A stretch of 64,000 bases of DNA, taken from the NCBI RefSeq assembly GCF_900109465.1, contig NZ_FOAZ01000017.1, positions 62,001 to 126,000 of the forward strand. The letters run 5' to 3'. The notes beneath the pieces are model-generated. The model searched no databases. It saw nothing but the letters and a program-made list of their open reading frames with translations, and was not told the DNA's origin. The DNA is from Streptacidiphilus jiangxiensis. GTDB lineage: Bacteria > Actinomycetota > Actinomycetes > Streptomycetales > Streptomycetaceae. Made by a program: the position numbers and the translations under genes. Positions 23,580 through 32,561 of this stretch are shown piece by piece. Positions within the stretch are counted from its first letter, which is position 1, and each line of letters begins with the position of its first letter.

Positions 23580-26498
23580 GTGACCTCCGTTCACCCGCCG
23601 GTCCACGCCGACGCCTCGGGCCTCACCACCCTCGCCACCCTCGGCACCCTCGGCACCCTCGGCACGCCGGTCGACTGCACGGGGCTGCGGCGGCTGTCCC
23701 TGGAGGGGCCCGACGTGGTCTGGCTGGTCGTCGCGGGGGCGATGGACCTGTTCGCCGTCGACGAGGCGCTGCAAGGCCGTTGGCAGCCCCTGGGTCGGCT
23801 GGAGCCGGGGGAACTGCTGCCCGGTCCGGCGGTCGGCCCCCGGCACACCCTGGTCGGCCGACCCCTGCCGGGCTGCGTGCTGCACCGGATCCAGCTCCGG
23901 GAGCTCTTCTTCCACCCCCACCACTCCCCCGAGTGGTCCGGCTACGGCGCCGGCGGCCTGCTGTCCCCGCTGGAGGACGCCTTCGCACAGGGCGTCGGCC
24001 ACGGACTGCGGTTGCTCTTCGAGGCGTGTGCCGACGGATGGGACTTCCGGGAGTTCGCCGACGAGGACATCCAGTGGCTGTCGCTCGCTCCCGGCAGCCT
24101 GGTCCACGGGGCCGTGCACGGTCACGCGACGGCACGCGACCTGTTCATCGAGCCGACGACCTGGCAGCGGCTCGTCGACCAGCAGAGCCGACTGCTGTTC
24201 GCCCTGGACCGCTGGATCGACGAGCTCGAACGCGCCCACCAGGACCGGGCGGAGGCCGGCGTCCAGGCGGGCGCGGCTGCCCGTGCCCAGGCCGACCGGG
24301 CCCTGCTCACCTCCCTCAGCGGATCGCCGCGCGACCGCTCCCAGCGCAAGCGCTCGGACCACGACCGCTCGGACCACGGCCGAGGCGGCGACCGGTCCGC
24401 AACGGCCCCCGCCACCGACGACGCCACGCTCACCGCCTGCCGCCTCGTCGCGGCGGCGGCCGGGATCGTGATCACCACGCCCGTCACCGGTGCCCCAGCC
24501 GAGGACGGCGCGGACGGCGCGGACGACCGGCAGTCGCCCGTCGAGCGCCTCGCCACGGCCTCCCGCTTCCGCACCCGACCGGTGCGGCTCTCCGGGCGCT
24601 GGTGGCGCGAGGACGCCGGACCGCTGCTGGGGTTCCGGGCCGGCTCCGGGGCCCCCGGCGCGCTGTTGTGGCGCCGTGGCGGCTACACCTGGGTGGACCC
24701 GACCACCCGCCGCCGCAGCCGGATCTCCGAGAGCAACGCCGACCACTTCGCACCCGAGGCCCTGCTCTTCCACCGGCCGCTCCCCGAGCAGCCACTGACC
24801 CTGTGGCGACTGCTGCGGTTCAGCCTGCACGGCACCCGGGCGGACCTGTACCGCCTGGTGCTCAGCGGTCTGGTGGCGGTGGCTCTGGGCACGCTCGTCC
24901 CCCTCGCCACCGGGCAGGTGCTCGGCACCTACGTGCCGAACGCCGAGAGTGACGCCGTCGTCCGCACCTCGGTGGCGATCCTCGCCACCACCCTGGTCTC
25001 GGCCGCGTTCCTGCTGATGGAGAACGTCTCGATCCTGCGCCTCGAGGGACGCGTCGAGGCCACCCTGCAACCGGCCGTCTGGGACCGGCTGCTGCGCCTG
25101 CCGACCCGGTTCTTCGCCGGGCGCTCCACCGGGGAGCTGGCGTCGGCCGCGATGGGCATCAGCGCGATCCGCCGGATCCTGTCCGGGGTCAGCTCGGTGG
25201 CCGTGCAGGCGGGCACCGTCGCCGTGGTCAACCTGGTCCTGCTGCTCGGCTACAGCGTCCCGCTGACGCTGGCCGCGCTCGCGGTGCTGGTGGTGATCGG
25301 GGCGGTCTTTCTCGGCCTGGGGCTCTGGCAGCTGCGCCACCAGCGGGCGTTGACCACGCTCACGAACAAGCTCAACAACCGCGCCTTCCAGACCCTGCGC
25401 GGCCTGCCCAAGCTGCGCGTCGCCGGGGCGGAGGACTTCGCCTACGGGGCCTGGGCGACCGAGTTCGCCCGCAGCCGCGAACTGCAGCGGCGGGTGGGCC
25501 GGATCCGGAACCTGACCACCGTGTGCAGCGCGGTCTACCTGCCGCTGTGCATGCTCGGCCTGTTCGCGCTGCTGGCGGGGCCGGCCCGGGGCGCGCTCTC
25601 CGCCTCCGGCTTCCTCACCTTCGCCTCCTCGCTCACCATGGTGCTCACCTCGGTGACCCAACTGACCGGCTCCCTGCTGGCGGTGGCTGCAGCGCTGCCG
25701 CTCTTCGAGCAGCTGCGGCCGGTCCTGGACGCGGCCCCCGAGGTGCCCGGCGGCAGTGCGCTGCCCGGGACCCTGTCCGGCGCGATCGAGGTCGCCAACC
25801 TGTCCTTCCGCTACGACGAGGACGGCCCGCTGGTCCTGCACGACCTCTCCTTCCGCATCGAGCCGGGCGAGTTCGTGGCCGTGGTCGGCGCCAGCGGGTG
25901 CGGCAAGTCGACGCTGCTGCGGCTGCTCGTCGGGTTCGAGCGACCCACCACCGGCGCCGTGCGCTACGACGGGCAGGACCTCGCCGGTCTCGACCGGGCG
26001 GCGGTGCGCCGCCAGTTGGGCGTGGTGCTGCAGGACGCGCAGCCGTTCGGCGGCTCGATCCTGGACTGCGTGCGCGGCACCGAGCCGCACACCGTCGAGG
26101 AGGTGTGGGAGGCCGTCGCGATGGCCGGCCTGGCCGAGGACGTCAGGGCGATGCCGATGGGCCTGCACACCGTGCTGGCCGACGGCGGGGGCACCGTCTC
26201 CGGGGGCCAGCGCCAACGCCTCATGATCGCCCAGGCCCTGGTCCGGCGCCCGCGCATCCTCCTGTTCGACGAGGCCACCAGCGCCTTGGACAACGAGACC
26301 CAGGGCATCGTCACCGCCGCCACGCGCGCGCTGCACGCCACCCGGGTGGTGATCGCCCACCGGCTCTCGACGGTGATGGACGCCGACCGGGTGCTCGTGC
26401 TGTCGCACGGGCAGATCGTCCAACAGGGCACGCCCGCGCAGCTGCTGGCCGAAACCGAGGGGCTCTTCCGCGAGCTGGTCCGCCGCCAGCTGGGCTGA
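23580..26498 (+). CDS. NHLP bacteriocin exporter: second permease / ATPase subunit
   Basis: 972 residues from a GTG. The first 270 residues resemble a cyclic-nucleotide-binding-like barrel region (VVWLVVAGAMDLFAV), then comes a low-complexity stretch, the family segment RLSGRWWREDAGPLLGFR, six membrane helices (about 420-700) and an ATPase with GASGCGKST near 770, VSGGQRQRLMIAQALVRRPR and LFDEATSALDNETQ. This architecture is the NHLM ABC2 type (TIGR03797). It has no peptidase and would pair with the preceding transporter. The N-terminus contains repeated Thr-Leu-Gly (TLGTLGTLGT). Confidence 0.92.
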   Translation: MTSVHPPVHADASGLTTLATLGTLGTLGTPVDCTGLRRLSLEGPDVVWLVVAGAMDLFAVDEALQGRWQPLGRLEPGELLPGPAVGPRHTLVGRPLPGCVLHRIQLRELFFHPHHSPEWSGYGAGGLLSPLEDAFAQGVGHGLRLLFEACADGWDFREFADEDIQWLSLAPGSLVHGAVHGHATARDLFIEPTTWQRLVDQQSRLLFALDRWIDELERAHQDRAEAGVQAGAAARAQADRALLTSLSGSPRDRSQRKRSDHDRSDHGRGGDRSATAPATDDATLTACRLVAAAAGIVITTPVTGAPAEDGADGADDRQSPVERLATASRFRTRPVRLSGRWWREDAGPLLGFRAGSGAPGALLWRRGGYTWVDPTTRRRSRISESNADHFAPEALLFHRPLPEQPLTLWRLLRFSLHGTRADLYRLVLSGLVAVALGTLVPLATGQVLGTYVPNAESDAVVRTSVAILATTLVSAAFLLMENVSILRLEGRVEATLQPAVWDRLLRLPTRFFAGRSTGELASAAMGISAIRRILSGVSSVAVQAGTVAVVNLVLLLGYSVPLTLAALAVLVVIGAVFLGLGLWQLRHQRALTTLTNKLNNRAFQTLRGLPKLRVAGAEDFAYGAWATEFARSRELQRRVGRIRNLTTVCSAVYLPLCMLGLFALLAGPARGALSASGFLTFASSLTMVLTSVTQLTGSLLAVAAALPLFEQLRPVLDAAPEVPGGSALPGTLSGAIEVANLSFRYDEDGPLVLHDLSFRIEPGEFVAVVGASGCGKSTLLRLLVGFERPTTGAVRYDGQDLAGLDRAAVRRQLGVVLQDAQPFGGSILDCVRGTEPHTVEEVWEAVAMAGLAEDVRAMPMGLHTVLADGGGTVSGGQRQRLMIAQALVRRPRILLFDEATSALDNETQGIVTAATRALHATRVVIAHRLSTVMDADRVLVLSHGQIVQQGTPAQLLAETEGLFRELVRRQLG

Positions 26499-26528
26499 CG
26501 ACGGACCGTGGTGGGTCCGGGTCAGCCC
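26492..26528. terminator. Bidirectional terminator spanning two convergent stop codons
   Basis: GGGCTGAC-GA-CGGACC (26492-26507) pairs with GGTCCG-G-GTCAGCCC (26514-26528). The TGA codons of the second transporter and of the penicillin-binding protein both lie inside the stem. Confidence 0.7.
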
Positions 26529-28192
26529 GCCAGCAGCACGTCGCGGGCGACGTAACCGGCCGACAGGACGCCCTCCTTGCCGCCGATGACGAGCGCGTCG
26601 ACGGCCAGGTGGTTGGCGGTGTCGTAGGCGGCGAACCAGCCGTTGGTGCCCGTCGCGGTCTCCGCGGTACCGGTCTTGGCGCCGCCGTTGATGCCCGTCA
26701 TCCGCGGCTCCGCGGTGCCGTAGGAGGCGGTCGCCGTGAGCAGCATCATCTGCCGCAGCGCGGACGCGGTGGCCGTGGTGATCGGGCGCTTGGCCGACTG
26801 CTGCGCCAACCCGGGCACCAGGATCGGCTGGTGGAAGGCGCCGTCGGCGATGGTCGCCGCGACCGAGGCCATGGCCAGGGTGTTCATGGTCACCCGGCCC
26901 TGCCCGATGGACTGCGCGGCCACCTGGTTGGTGCTGCCGCCCTCGTCCGGCACGTTGCCGTCGGTCGTCGGCACGCCGATGTTCCAGTCGCCGATGCCGA
27001 ACACGTCCTGGGCCTCCTCGCGCAGGTCCCCGGAGTGCAGGTGGGCGGTGGCGGCGTCGATGAAACCGGTGTTGCAGGAGATCGCGAAGTCCTTGGCGAT
27101 GTCGGCCTTCGGGTCCATCTCGTTCTGGAAGTTGTGGAAGGTCTGACCGTTGATCACGGTGCTCTTCACGCACGGGGACGAGGAGGCGGGGGTGAGGCCC
27201 GCCTTGTCGAAGAGTGCGGCCGAGGTGATCATCTTCATCGTCGACCCGGGCGCCGCGGCTCCGTTGAAGGCCGCGTCGCCGCCCCGGAAGGCCATCGCCC
27301 GGATCTCGCCGGTGGTGTAGTCGATCGCGACGACGTCGGACGGCATGGTGCCGATGTGGGAGTCCTTCACCGCCCGCTCGGCGGCGGCCTGGAGGCCGGC
27401 GTCCAGCGTGGTACGGATCGTGCCGGACACGGCCGGGTGGATCACCCGCAGCACCTTGGCCGTGGCGGTCCCGCCCTCCTGCGTGATCGAGACGCCCCGG
27501 CCGGGCGTGCGGGTGGCCTTGCCCGCGTAGCGGGTCTGCAGGGCATGCAGCACCCCGGCGAGCGAGGGGTAGGCCTTGCCGGTCAGCACCACGCCGTGGC
27601 GGTCCTCGACCTTCGCCGTGGTGGCCGGGATGCTCCCGTAGGTCAGCGACTGGCCGCTCTGCAGCCCGGGGTAGAGCACCGAGGGCGCCCAGTGGACCAG
27701 CGGCTTGCCGTCGACGACCACCACGTCGGCCGTGCCGGTGTAGTCGAAGCTCCCGCCGCCGCCGAGGGCGGCGGTCGCCTTGAACGAGGTGCGCAGCGCG
27801 TCCGCGACCGCCGGGTCGGGCGTGCCGGCGGCCACCCCGGTGAACGAGACGGCCGTCGTGTGCAGGCCGAGACCGTAGGTCTGCAGAGCGGGCTGGGCGG
27901 CGGTGGGCTGGTCGGTGTCCTGCGCGGCGGCGGTCGTGTCCGCGCCGGCCCAGGAGGCGAGGAACGCCTGCGTCGCCGCCACCGCCTGCACGGCCGTGGG
28001 CTGGGTGACCACCGGCACGTGGGCGGCGGGCTTGGCCGCGGGCTGCGAGGCGTGCGCGTAGGCAAGGGCGGCCACGGTCCCGGCGCCCCCGACGGCCACC
28101 GCGGCGATCGAGGCGATCAGCCACTTCCTGCTCCGCCGCCGGGAGGCGCGGTCGTCCCCCGACCACGTGGGCATGTCGAGGTCGCGCTGCAT
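26522..28192 (-). CDS. Penicillin-binding protein (transpeptidase) with NTF2-like N-terminal domain
   Basis: 556 residues from ATG 28192 (GGGGAG upstream). One membrane anchor at 24-46 follows a basic stretch RRRSRKW. Residues about 65-185 look like the MecA_N/NTF2-like domain, then a dimerisation linker, then the transpeptidase: SxxK in PGSTMK (Ser317-Lys320), SCN (372-374), KTG (506-508). This is a class B PBP that crosslinks peptidoglycan but has no transglycosylase. Its layout recalls PBPs linked to antibiotic tolerance, for example MecA-like forms. It is convergent with the peptide exporter, so not part of that operon. Confidence 0.9.
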   Translation of the reverse strand: MQRDLDMPTWSGDDRASRRRSRKWLIASIAAVAVGGAGTVAALAYAHASQPAAKPAAHVPVVTQPTAVQAVAATQAFLASWAGADTTAAAQDTDQPTAAQPALQTYGLGLHTTAVSFTGVAAGTPDPAVADALRTSFKATAALGGGGSFDYTGTADVVVVDGKPLVHWAPSVLYPGLQSGQSLTYGSIPATTAKVEDRHGVVLTGKAYPSLAGVLHALQTRYAGKATRTPGRGVSITQEGGTATAKVLRVIHPAVSGTIRTTLDAGLQAAAERAVKDSHIGTMPSDVVAIDYTTGEIRAMAFRGGDAAFNGAAAPGSTMKMITSAALFDKAGLTPASSSPCVKSTVINGQTFHNFQNEMDPKADIAKDFAISCNTGFIDAATAHLHSGDLREEAQDVFGIGDWNIGVPTTDGNVPDEGGSTNQVAAQSIGQGRVTMNTLAMASVAATIADGAFHQPILVPGLAQQSAKRPITTATASALRQMMLLTATASYGTAEPRMTGINGGAKTGTAETATGTNGWFAAYDTANHLAVDALVIGGKEGVLSAGYVARDVLLAG

Positions 28193-28329
28193 GATCTCCC
28201 CGGAGGACTGGGTGCGGACGGGCGCAGAGGCGGAAGGAAGCAGGTAGATCGTATGGGGCTTTCCGGAACGCCCGTCACCCACTCCCGGATTGTGGACGTT
28301 TCGTTACACGCCGTCACGGCTGCGGGTCG

Positions 28330-28671
28330 TCACGGCTGGGGTGGGGCGTCCCAGCGGTAGAGGTCGGGCATGTTGTGCCGGCCGCCGTCGTTCTGGTTCA
28401 CGATCTCCGCGTTGGCCGTGTAGGAGGTCCCGTCCTTGAAGACCACCACGCAGCGCAGGTGGGCGGTGTCGCCGCGCATCGTGTCGCGGACGTGCGGGGT
28501 GCACGACACCGAGGCCACCGGCCGATGGTCGACGTTGGTGATGTGGTTCTGGATCGCCGTCTGCAGCTCGTAGTAGGCGTCGGTGTTCGGTCCGCACCCG
28601 GCCGCGCCCGCGAGAGTGAGGAGCGTCGCCGCCGAGGCCAGGATCCGTCCGCCGGTTCGGGCCGTCGTCAT
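28330..28671 (-). CDS. DUF4333-like lipoprotein
   Basis: 113 residues from ATG 28671, six bases after AGGAG. Lipoprotein signal: hydrophobic SAATLLTLAG, then AAGC with the lipidated cysteine. The mature part has VASVSCTPHV and HLRCVVVFKDGTSYTANAEI, the two-cysteine, strand-rich pattern of DUF4333 proteins common in actinobacteria. Function unknown; membrane-anchored on the outer face. It lies between the PBP and the BNR protein, all on the same strand but well separated. Confidence 0.72.
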   Translation of the reverse strand: MTTARTGGRILASAATLLTLAGAAGCGPNTDAYYELQTAIQNHITNVDHRPVASVSCTPHVRDTMRGDTAHLRCVVVFKDGTSYTANAEIVNQNDGGRHNMPDLYRWDAPPQP

Positions 28672-28758
28672 CACGCACTCCTGGTCGTTCGGTCGTCGTT
28701 CCGTCGGGGGCGCGGCAGAGCGTAGCGCGATCGGGGTACGCCGTCCGTCACCGTGGCG

Positions 28759-30114
28759 TCACGGAATGACGACGCCCACGGTGGAGGCCCAGATGTCGTC
28801 CTTGGTGGCCGTCGGCGCGACCGCGCTCCCCCAGGCCAGGGCGAGGCGGGTCGGTGTCAGCGCGGAGAACCCGAAGGTGTCGCCGGGCCACACCGAGCTC
28901 GTCCCGAAGCCCTGCGAGACCTGGACCGGCGCCGACAGCCAGCCCTGGGTGGTGGAGAAGGTCCGCAGGTACTGGGCGTAGCCGCGCGGGTCACTGTCGG
29001 AGAGCCAACCCACGTAGGCGATCCCGGCGGGCCCCGCGACGACCTGGACGACGTGCGGCACCTGGAGGGTGTCCGCCGGCGCCTGGACCGGAGCGGACCA
29101 GGTGGCGCCGTGGTCCCGGGAGTACGAGAGCCAGCCGGTGTCGCTGCTCGCCCCCTGGGTGTCCCACGTCGCGTACAGGGTGCCGTCCGGGCCGAGGGCC
29201 TCGGCGCCGTCGATCCACCACTCGGCGGTGTTCATCGTCCCGACGGAGGCGCCGACGGCGACGGGCGGGGAGAAGGTCGCGCCGCCGTCCGTGGAGCGTG
29301 TCGCGTAGAGGGAGGCGACGGTCAGGGTGTCGGTCGGGATGTTCGTGACGGCGTAGCCCTGGTAGACGACGTCGAGCGAGCCGTCCGGCTCGACGGTGAT
29401 CGGCGCGCTGTCGGCGCCGCTGTTCGGGTAGCCGGGGCTGATGTGCGTCATCGCGGACCAGGTCCGCCCGCCGTCGGTGGACTTCTGCAGGACCGCGTTG
29501 ACGTCCCCGGTCGCGAACGAGCAGCTGCCGCTCGTCGCGCACAGGAAGGTCACCGCGGCCGAGCTCGGCCCGTAGTCCCAGGTGAGGTAGAGCGTCCCGT
29601 CGGGTGCGGCGGCGATGAAGTCCCGGTCGCCCCAGTTGCCCGCGTCCGGCGGGGTGATCACGCCCGCGGTCCGGAAGCTCGCACCGTGGTCGGTGCTGAC
29701 GTCGACCGTCGGATAGGTCTGCCCGGCACGGGACACCATGAACGCCACGTAAACGGTGCCGTCGGGCGCGACGGTGACGGCCGGGTCCCAGGACCGACTG
29801 CCCTTCTGCCCGATGCTGCCGGGCATGGTGAGCGGTGTGCCGAAGCTCGTCCCGCCGTTCAGCGAGGCCGAGAAACCGATGCCCTTGCACCCCATCCACG
29901 CGTCGTAGACGCCGCCGACGGCGGGGTCGGTGGCCTGGATGGTCTCGGCGTCCTGCCCCGCGCAGGAGGCGGAGAGATTCACGGGCGGGGAGGCGTTGTA
30001 GGAGGCGGTTCGGGGCGCGGCGTGCGCGGGGACGGCCGCGAGGGCGAGTGCGGCGACGACGCCGACGGCGAGGGTACGGGCGCGGGTACGGATGCGGATC
30101 CGGGCTGCCTGCAC
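28759..30114 (-). CDS. Secreted BNR/Asp-box repeat protein (sialidase-like fold)
   Basis: 451 residues from GTG 30114 (GGAG eight bases upstream). Signal peptide TRARTLAVGVVAALALAAVP to AHA. Five Asp boxes are seen: SLNGGTSF, STDHGASF, STDGGRTW, STDGGATF and SRDHGATW, each following a beta strand, the mark of a six-bladed sialidase-type propeller. The sialidase arginine triad and FRIP motif are not obvious, so enzymatic sialidase activity is not established. It may bind or cleave another extracellular glycan. Gene stands alone. Confidence 0.8.
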   Translation of the reverse strand: MQAARIRIRTRARTLAVGVVAALALAAVPAHAAPRTASYNASPPVNLSASCAGQDAETIQATDPAVGGVYDAWMGCKGIGFSASLNGGTSFGTPLTMPGSIGQKGSRSWDPAVTVAPDGTVYVAFMVSRAGQTYPTVDVSTDHGASFRTAGVITPPDAGNWGDRDFIAAAPDGTLYLTWDYGPSSAAVTFLCATSGSCSFATGDVNAVLQKSTDGGRTWSAMTHISPGYPNSGADSAPITVEPDGSLDVVYQGYAVTNIPTDTLTVASLYATRSTDGGATFSPPVAVGASVGTMNTAEWWIDGAEALGPDGTLYATWDTQGASSDTGWLSYSRDHGATWSAPVQAPADTLQVPHVVQVVAGPAGIAYVGWLSDSDPRGYAQYLRTFSTTQGWLSAPVQVSQGFGTSSVWPGDTFGFSALTPTRLALAWGSAVAPTATKDDIWASTVGVVIP

Positions 30115-30214
30115 GTGCTGGTCTCCTTTGCCGGAAGGGGACTTGCGCAGTACAGCGATCCAGTGCAGCAGACGGGGGCCGGTACCACCAGAGTTGTGGC
30201 AGCACCTGCGGGAC

Positions 30215-30781
30215 TCAGGGAACGACGGTCACGTCCAGTTGCCAATGCGTCGTCACTTCCGCTGGGGCACCCAGGTGTTGGCGGGTGTCGGCGGACAGGA
30301 CGGCGGTCCCGGCGGCCACGGCCCGGGCGGTGGCGTCGACGGCCCCGGCACCGACGGTGTCGTCGAGCAGGGCCACGACCTGCGGAGCGCTGGTGACCAC
30401 GGCCCGCCAGGGGGCGCCGGGCCGGGCGTCCAGGGTGATCCGGATCCGGGTGCCGACGTGGACGCAGACGCTGCGCACCTGGTCACCGCCGCCGGGAAAG
30501 GTGACGTCCACGGTGCCGCCGAGGCAGCCCGGACGACTGCTCGGCGTACCGGCCGCCCCCGCCGGGGTCGACGCTGTCGCGGTGGTCGGCGTTCCCGGCG
30601 CCGCGGAGGCGCTCACCCCGTCCACCGACCCGCCGCTCGCCGTCGGGCTCCCCACGAGCGACGGGACCGGTGCGACCGCCGCACCCGTCGGAGCGGCGGC
30701 GGGCCCACCACCAGCGCAGGCGGAGAGCCCGGCGACGGCCAGGACGGCTGCGGCGACCAGCGCGGTGCGGGGGTGAGGCAT
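30215..30781 (-). CDS. Lipoprotein of unknown function
   Basis: 188 residues from ATG 30781, five bases after GGGAG. Signal TALVAAAVLAVAGLSAC with lipobox LSAC. A Ser/Thr/Ala/Pro-rich linker of about 65 residues follows, then a domain of about 105 residues beginning PGCLGGTVDVTFPGG with two cysteines (GCLGG and RSVCVHVG) and predicted strands. I recognise no family. The layout is that of a cell-surface sensor or binding lipoprotein. Confidence 0.65.
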   Translation of the reverse strand: MPHPRTALVAAAVLAVAGLSACAGGGPAAAPTGAAVAPVPSLVGSPTASGGSVDGVSASAAPGTPTTATASTPAGAAGTPSSRPGCLGGTVDVTFPGGGDQVRSVCVHVGTRIRITLDARPGAPWRAVVTSAPQVVALLDDTVGAGAVDATARAVAAGTAVLSADTRQHLGAPAEVTTHWQLDVTVVP

Positions 30782-30862
30782 CGAGGCTCCCGGGGTCACA
30801 GTGGCGTCTGCGCGCGTTGGACGCCACTCGCCTCCTCCCGGTTCCGAGGTCCGGTGCGATAG

Positions 30863-30910
30863 GACCCGGCACGGCCCGGTGCGACCCGGCACGGCCCGGT
30901 GCGACCCGGC
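30863..30910. repeat. 20-bp tandem repeat
   Basis: Two exact head-to-tail copies of GACCCGGCACGGCCCGGTGC (30863-30882, 30883-30902) plus eight bases of a third. It lies in the non-coding space between the lipoprotein and the transglycosylase. Confidence 0.85.
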
Positions 30911-31142
30911 GCGACGCGCGACTGTCGATCTTGCCCGGTTTTGGTCGTGACCGGCCCGTGACCCGAATCGGCGCCCGCGGGTTCGATTCGTGGACGACCG
31001 TGCCTTGGCGCGCCCGGCCCGGCCCGCGATCCCACCCGCGGAGACCTCTCCGTGACCTCTGAGACGCAGGTCACCGACCCCGTGTGGCGTGCCGCACGTT
31101 ACCGGCGGTATGGCTTGCTCCGCTTGTGAAGGGCATGTGACG

Positions 31143-31181
31143 GTGCTCGAGGCAGGCGGACCGATCGCCTGCCGGGAGCAC
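31143..31181 (+). promoter_or_regulatory. Structured leader upstream of the transglycosylase
   Basis: Outer stem GTGCTC (31143-31148) / GAGCAC (31176-31181) and inner stem GGCAGGCG (31151-31158) / CGCCTGCC (31166-31173) with a 7-nt loop. A second small stem CGGCGC/GCGCCG follows near 31188. It lies about 170 bases before the start codon in a 566-bp non-coding region (30782-31347). Some actinobacterial lytic enzymes are controlled by c-di-AMP riboswitches, but I do not find the conserved ydaO bases here. The rest of the region shows only the 20-bp tandem repeat. Confidence 0.35.
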
Positions 31182-31347
31182 GGTGACCGGCGCCCAGCGC
31201 CGACCTGTCAAACACCGAACGCTCCCCTGCTCGGTCGGGCCGTGCCCGAATGCCGCCGAGCGCACCCTGCGTTGCGACGCCGTCCCGGCGTGCGCGTGGT
31301 TCCGTGCGCTCTGCGGTGGTGGGCAGCCCCCTCGACATCGGAGTGTC

Positions 31348-32205
31348 ATGCGTCCCCGGATCCGTCTTTCCCTCGTGCACCTCAACAAGCGCCTCTCCGC
31401 GGTGCGCATGAACAAGCGCATCACCGCCGGCGTCGGCGCCGCCCTCCTGGTCACCGGCGCCGCGACCGGTACCGCCGTCGCCCTGACCGGCAGCGACACC
31501 CCCCACACCGCCGCCGTGGCCTCCACCTCGGCCGTGGCGCGCCCCACCACCAACACCGCCAACCGCTCCGAGCAGCGCGCCCCGCTGGCCTCCGCCTCCG
31601 CCTCCGCGGACGCTGCCAAGGCCGCCGCCGCCGCGAAGGCGAAGGCCGACGCCGAGGCGAAGGCCAAGGCGGACGCCGCTGCGAAGGCGAAGGCCGAGGC
31701 CGACGCCAAGGCCAAGGCGCAGGCGCAGGCCGCGGCCCAGGCGCAGGCGGCTGCCGCCGCCAAGGCGAAGGCCGACGCCGCCGCGAAGGCCCAGGCGCAG
31801 GCTCAGGCCGCTGCCGCCGCGAAGGCCCAGGCCGCTGCTGCGGCTGCGGCTGCCGCCGCTGCGACGCCGACCTACTCCAACGACCTGAGCGGCTGGATCG
31901 CCCAGGCCCAGGCGATCCTGTCCGCCGACGGCGACCACGTTCCGCCGGCCGCCGCGATCCAGGCCCGCGCCATGACCGAGTCCTCGGGCAACCCCAGCGC
32001 CATCAACAACTGGGACTCCAACGCCGCCGCCGGCACCCCGTCCAAGGGCCTGATGCAGGTCATCGACCCGACCTTCGCGACGTACGCCCTGCCGGGTCAC
32101 ACCGACATCTGGAACCCGGTCGACAACATCGTCGCCGCCGTCCGCTACGCGAACGCCACCTACGGCGCCTTCGAGAACGTCGCCTACGGCAGCAGCGGCT
32201 ACTGA
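31348..32205 (+). CDS. Lytic transglycosylase (SLT) with Ala/Lys-rich coiled region
   Basis: 285 residues from ATG 31348 (GGAG upstream). A basic N-terminus (MRPRIRLSLVHLNKRL) and membrane or signal segment near 25-50 precede a 100-residue stretch of Ala, Lys, Asp and Gln (AAKAKADAEAKAKADAAAKA), probably a long helix spanning the wall. The last 95 residues are the SLT domain with catalytic Glu in RAMTESSGNPSAINNWDSNA, then SKGLMQVIDPTFATY and NIVAAVRYA. It should cleave peptidoglycan glycan chains. A strong terminator follows immediately. Confidence 0.88.
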   Translation: MRPRIRLSLVHLNKRLSAVRMNKRITAGVGAALLVTGAATGTAVALTGSDTPHTAAVASTSAVARPTTNTANRSEQRAPLASASASADAAKAAAAAKAKADAEAKAKADAAAKAKAEADAKAKAQAQAAAQAQAAAAAKAKADAAAKAQAQAQAAAAAKAQAAAAAAAAAAATPTYSNDLSGWIAQAQAILSADGDHVPPAAAIQARAMTESSGNPSAINNWDSNAAAGTPSKGLMQVIDPTFATYALPGHTDIWNPVDNIVAAVRYANATYGAFENVAYGSSGY

Positions 32206-32228
32206 CCTCACCGGTCACCCGCACCCCC

Positions 32229-32278
32229 CAACACCCCGGGCCCGCCCAGCTCCCACGCTGCGCGGGCCCGGGGTGTTG
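32229..32278 (+). terminator. Terminator of the transglycosylase gene
   Basis: Perfect 17-bp stem, CAACACCCCGGGCCCGC (32229-32245) with GCGGGCCCGGGGTGTTG (32262-32278), 16-nt loop, starting 24 bp after the stop. The remaining space to the next terminator (32279-32511) holds no gene or signal that I can support. Confidence 0.85.
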
Positions 32279-32511
32279 CGTTGCCCTTCTGCTCGTCGGG
32301 GCTGCGGCGGTCGGTGCCCTTGAACGCGAACCAGCGAGCGCGAGCGCGGCGCACGCGGATCCGATCCGTCCTGTCGATCAGGCGGCCTTGTCAGCCGGTT
32401 GCCGCCCCGGGCCGTTCACCGAACTCGCAGGGGAAACCCCGGTCGACAAGGCACCGGGGCAGCAGCTCTCGGACACGAGTGCGCCGCCTGGAGGCCGACG
32501 GAGCCGACAAG

Positions 32512-32553
32512 CCGAAGAGGCGCCGTCCGCATACGCGGACGGCGCCTCTTCGG
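32512..32553 (-). terminator. Terminator of the DEAD-box helicase gene
   Basis: Perfect 19-bp stem, left arm 32512-32530 (starting CCGAAGAGGCGCC), loop ATAC, right arm 32535-32553 (ending GGCGCCTCTTCGG), eight bases beyond the helicase stop. Confidence 0.85.
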
Positions 32554-32561
32554 GGTGTCGG

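Noticed and set aside
23641-23665. Short CTCGGCACC repeats at the start of the second NHLP transporter as a CRISPR-like or regulatory repeat
   Set aside because: They are in frame, encode TLGTLGTLG, and have no spacers; simple coding slippage repeat.
23565-28166. A 1533-codon minus-strand frame opposite the second NHLP transporter and the PBP region
   Set aside because: It runs antisense to the transporter and in a wrong frame through the PBP gene; no domain motif is visible, while the competing frames hold complete catalytic motifs.
30782-31347. A c-di-AMP (ydaO) riboswitch before the transglycosylase
   Set aside because: Sought because such genes are often controlled by it. Hairpins exist, but the conserved single-stranded motifs of the riboswitch could not be found by eye.
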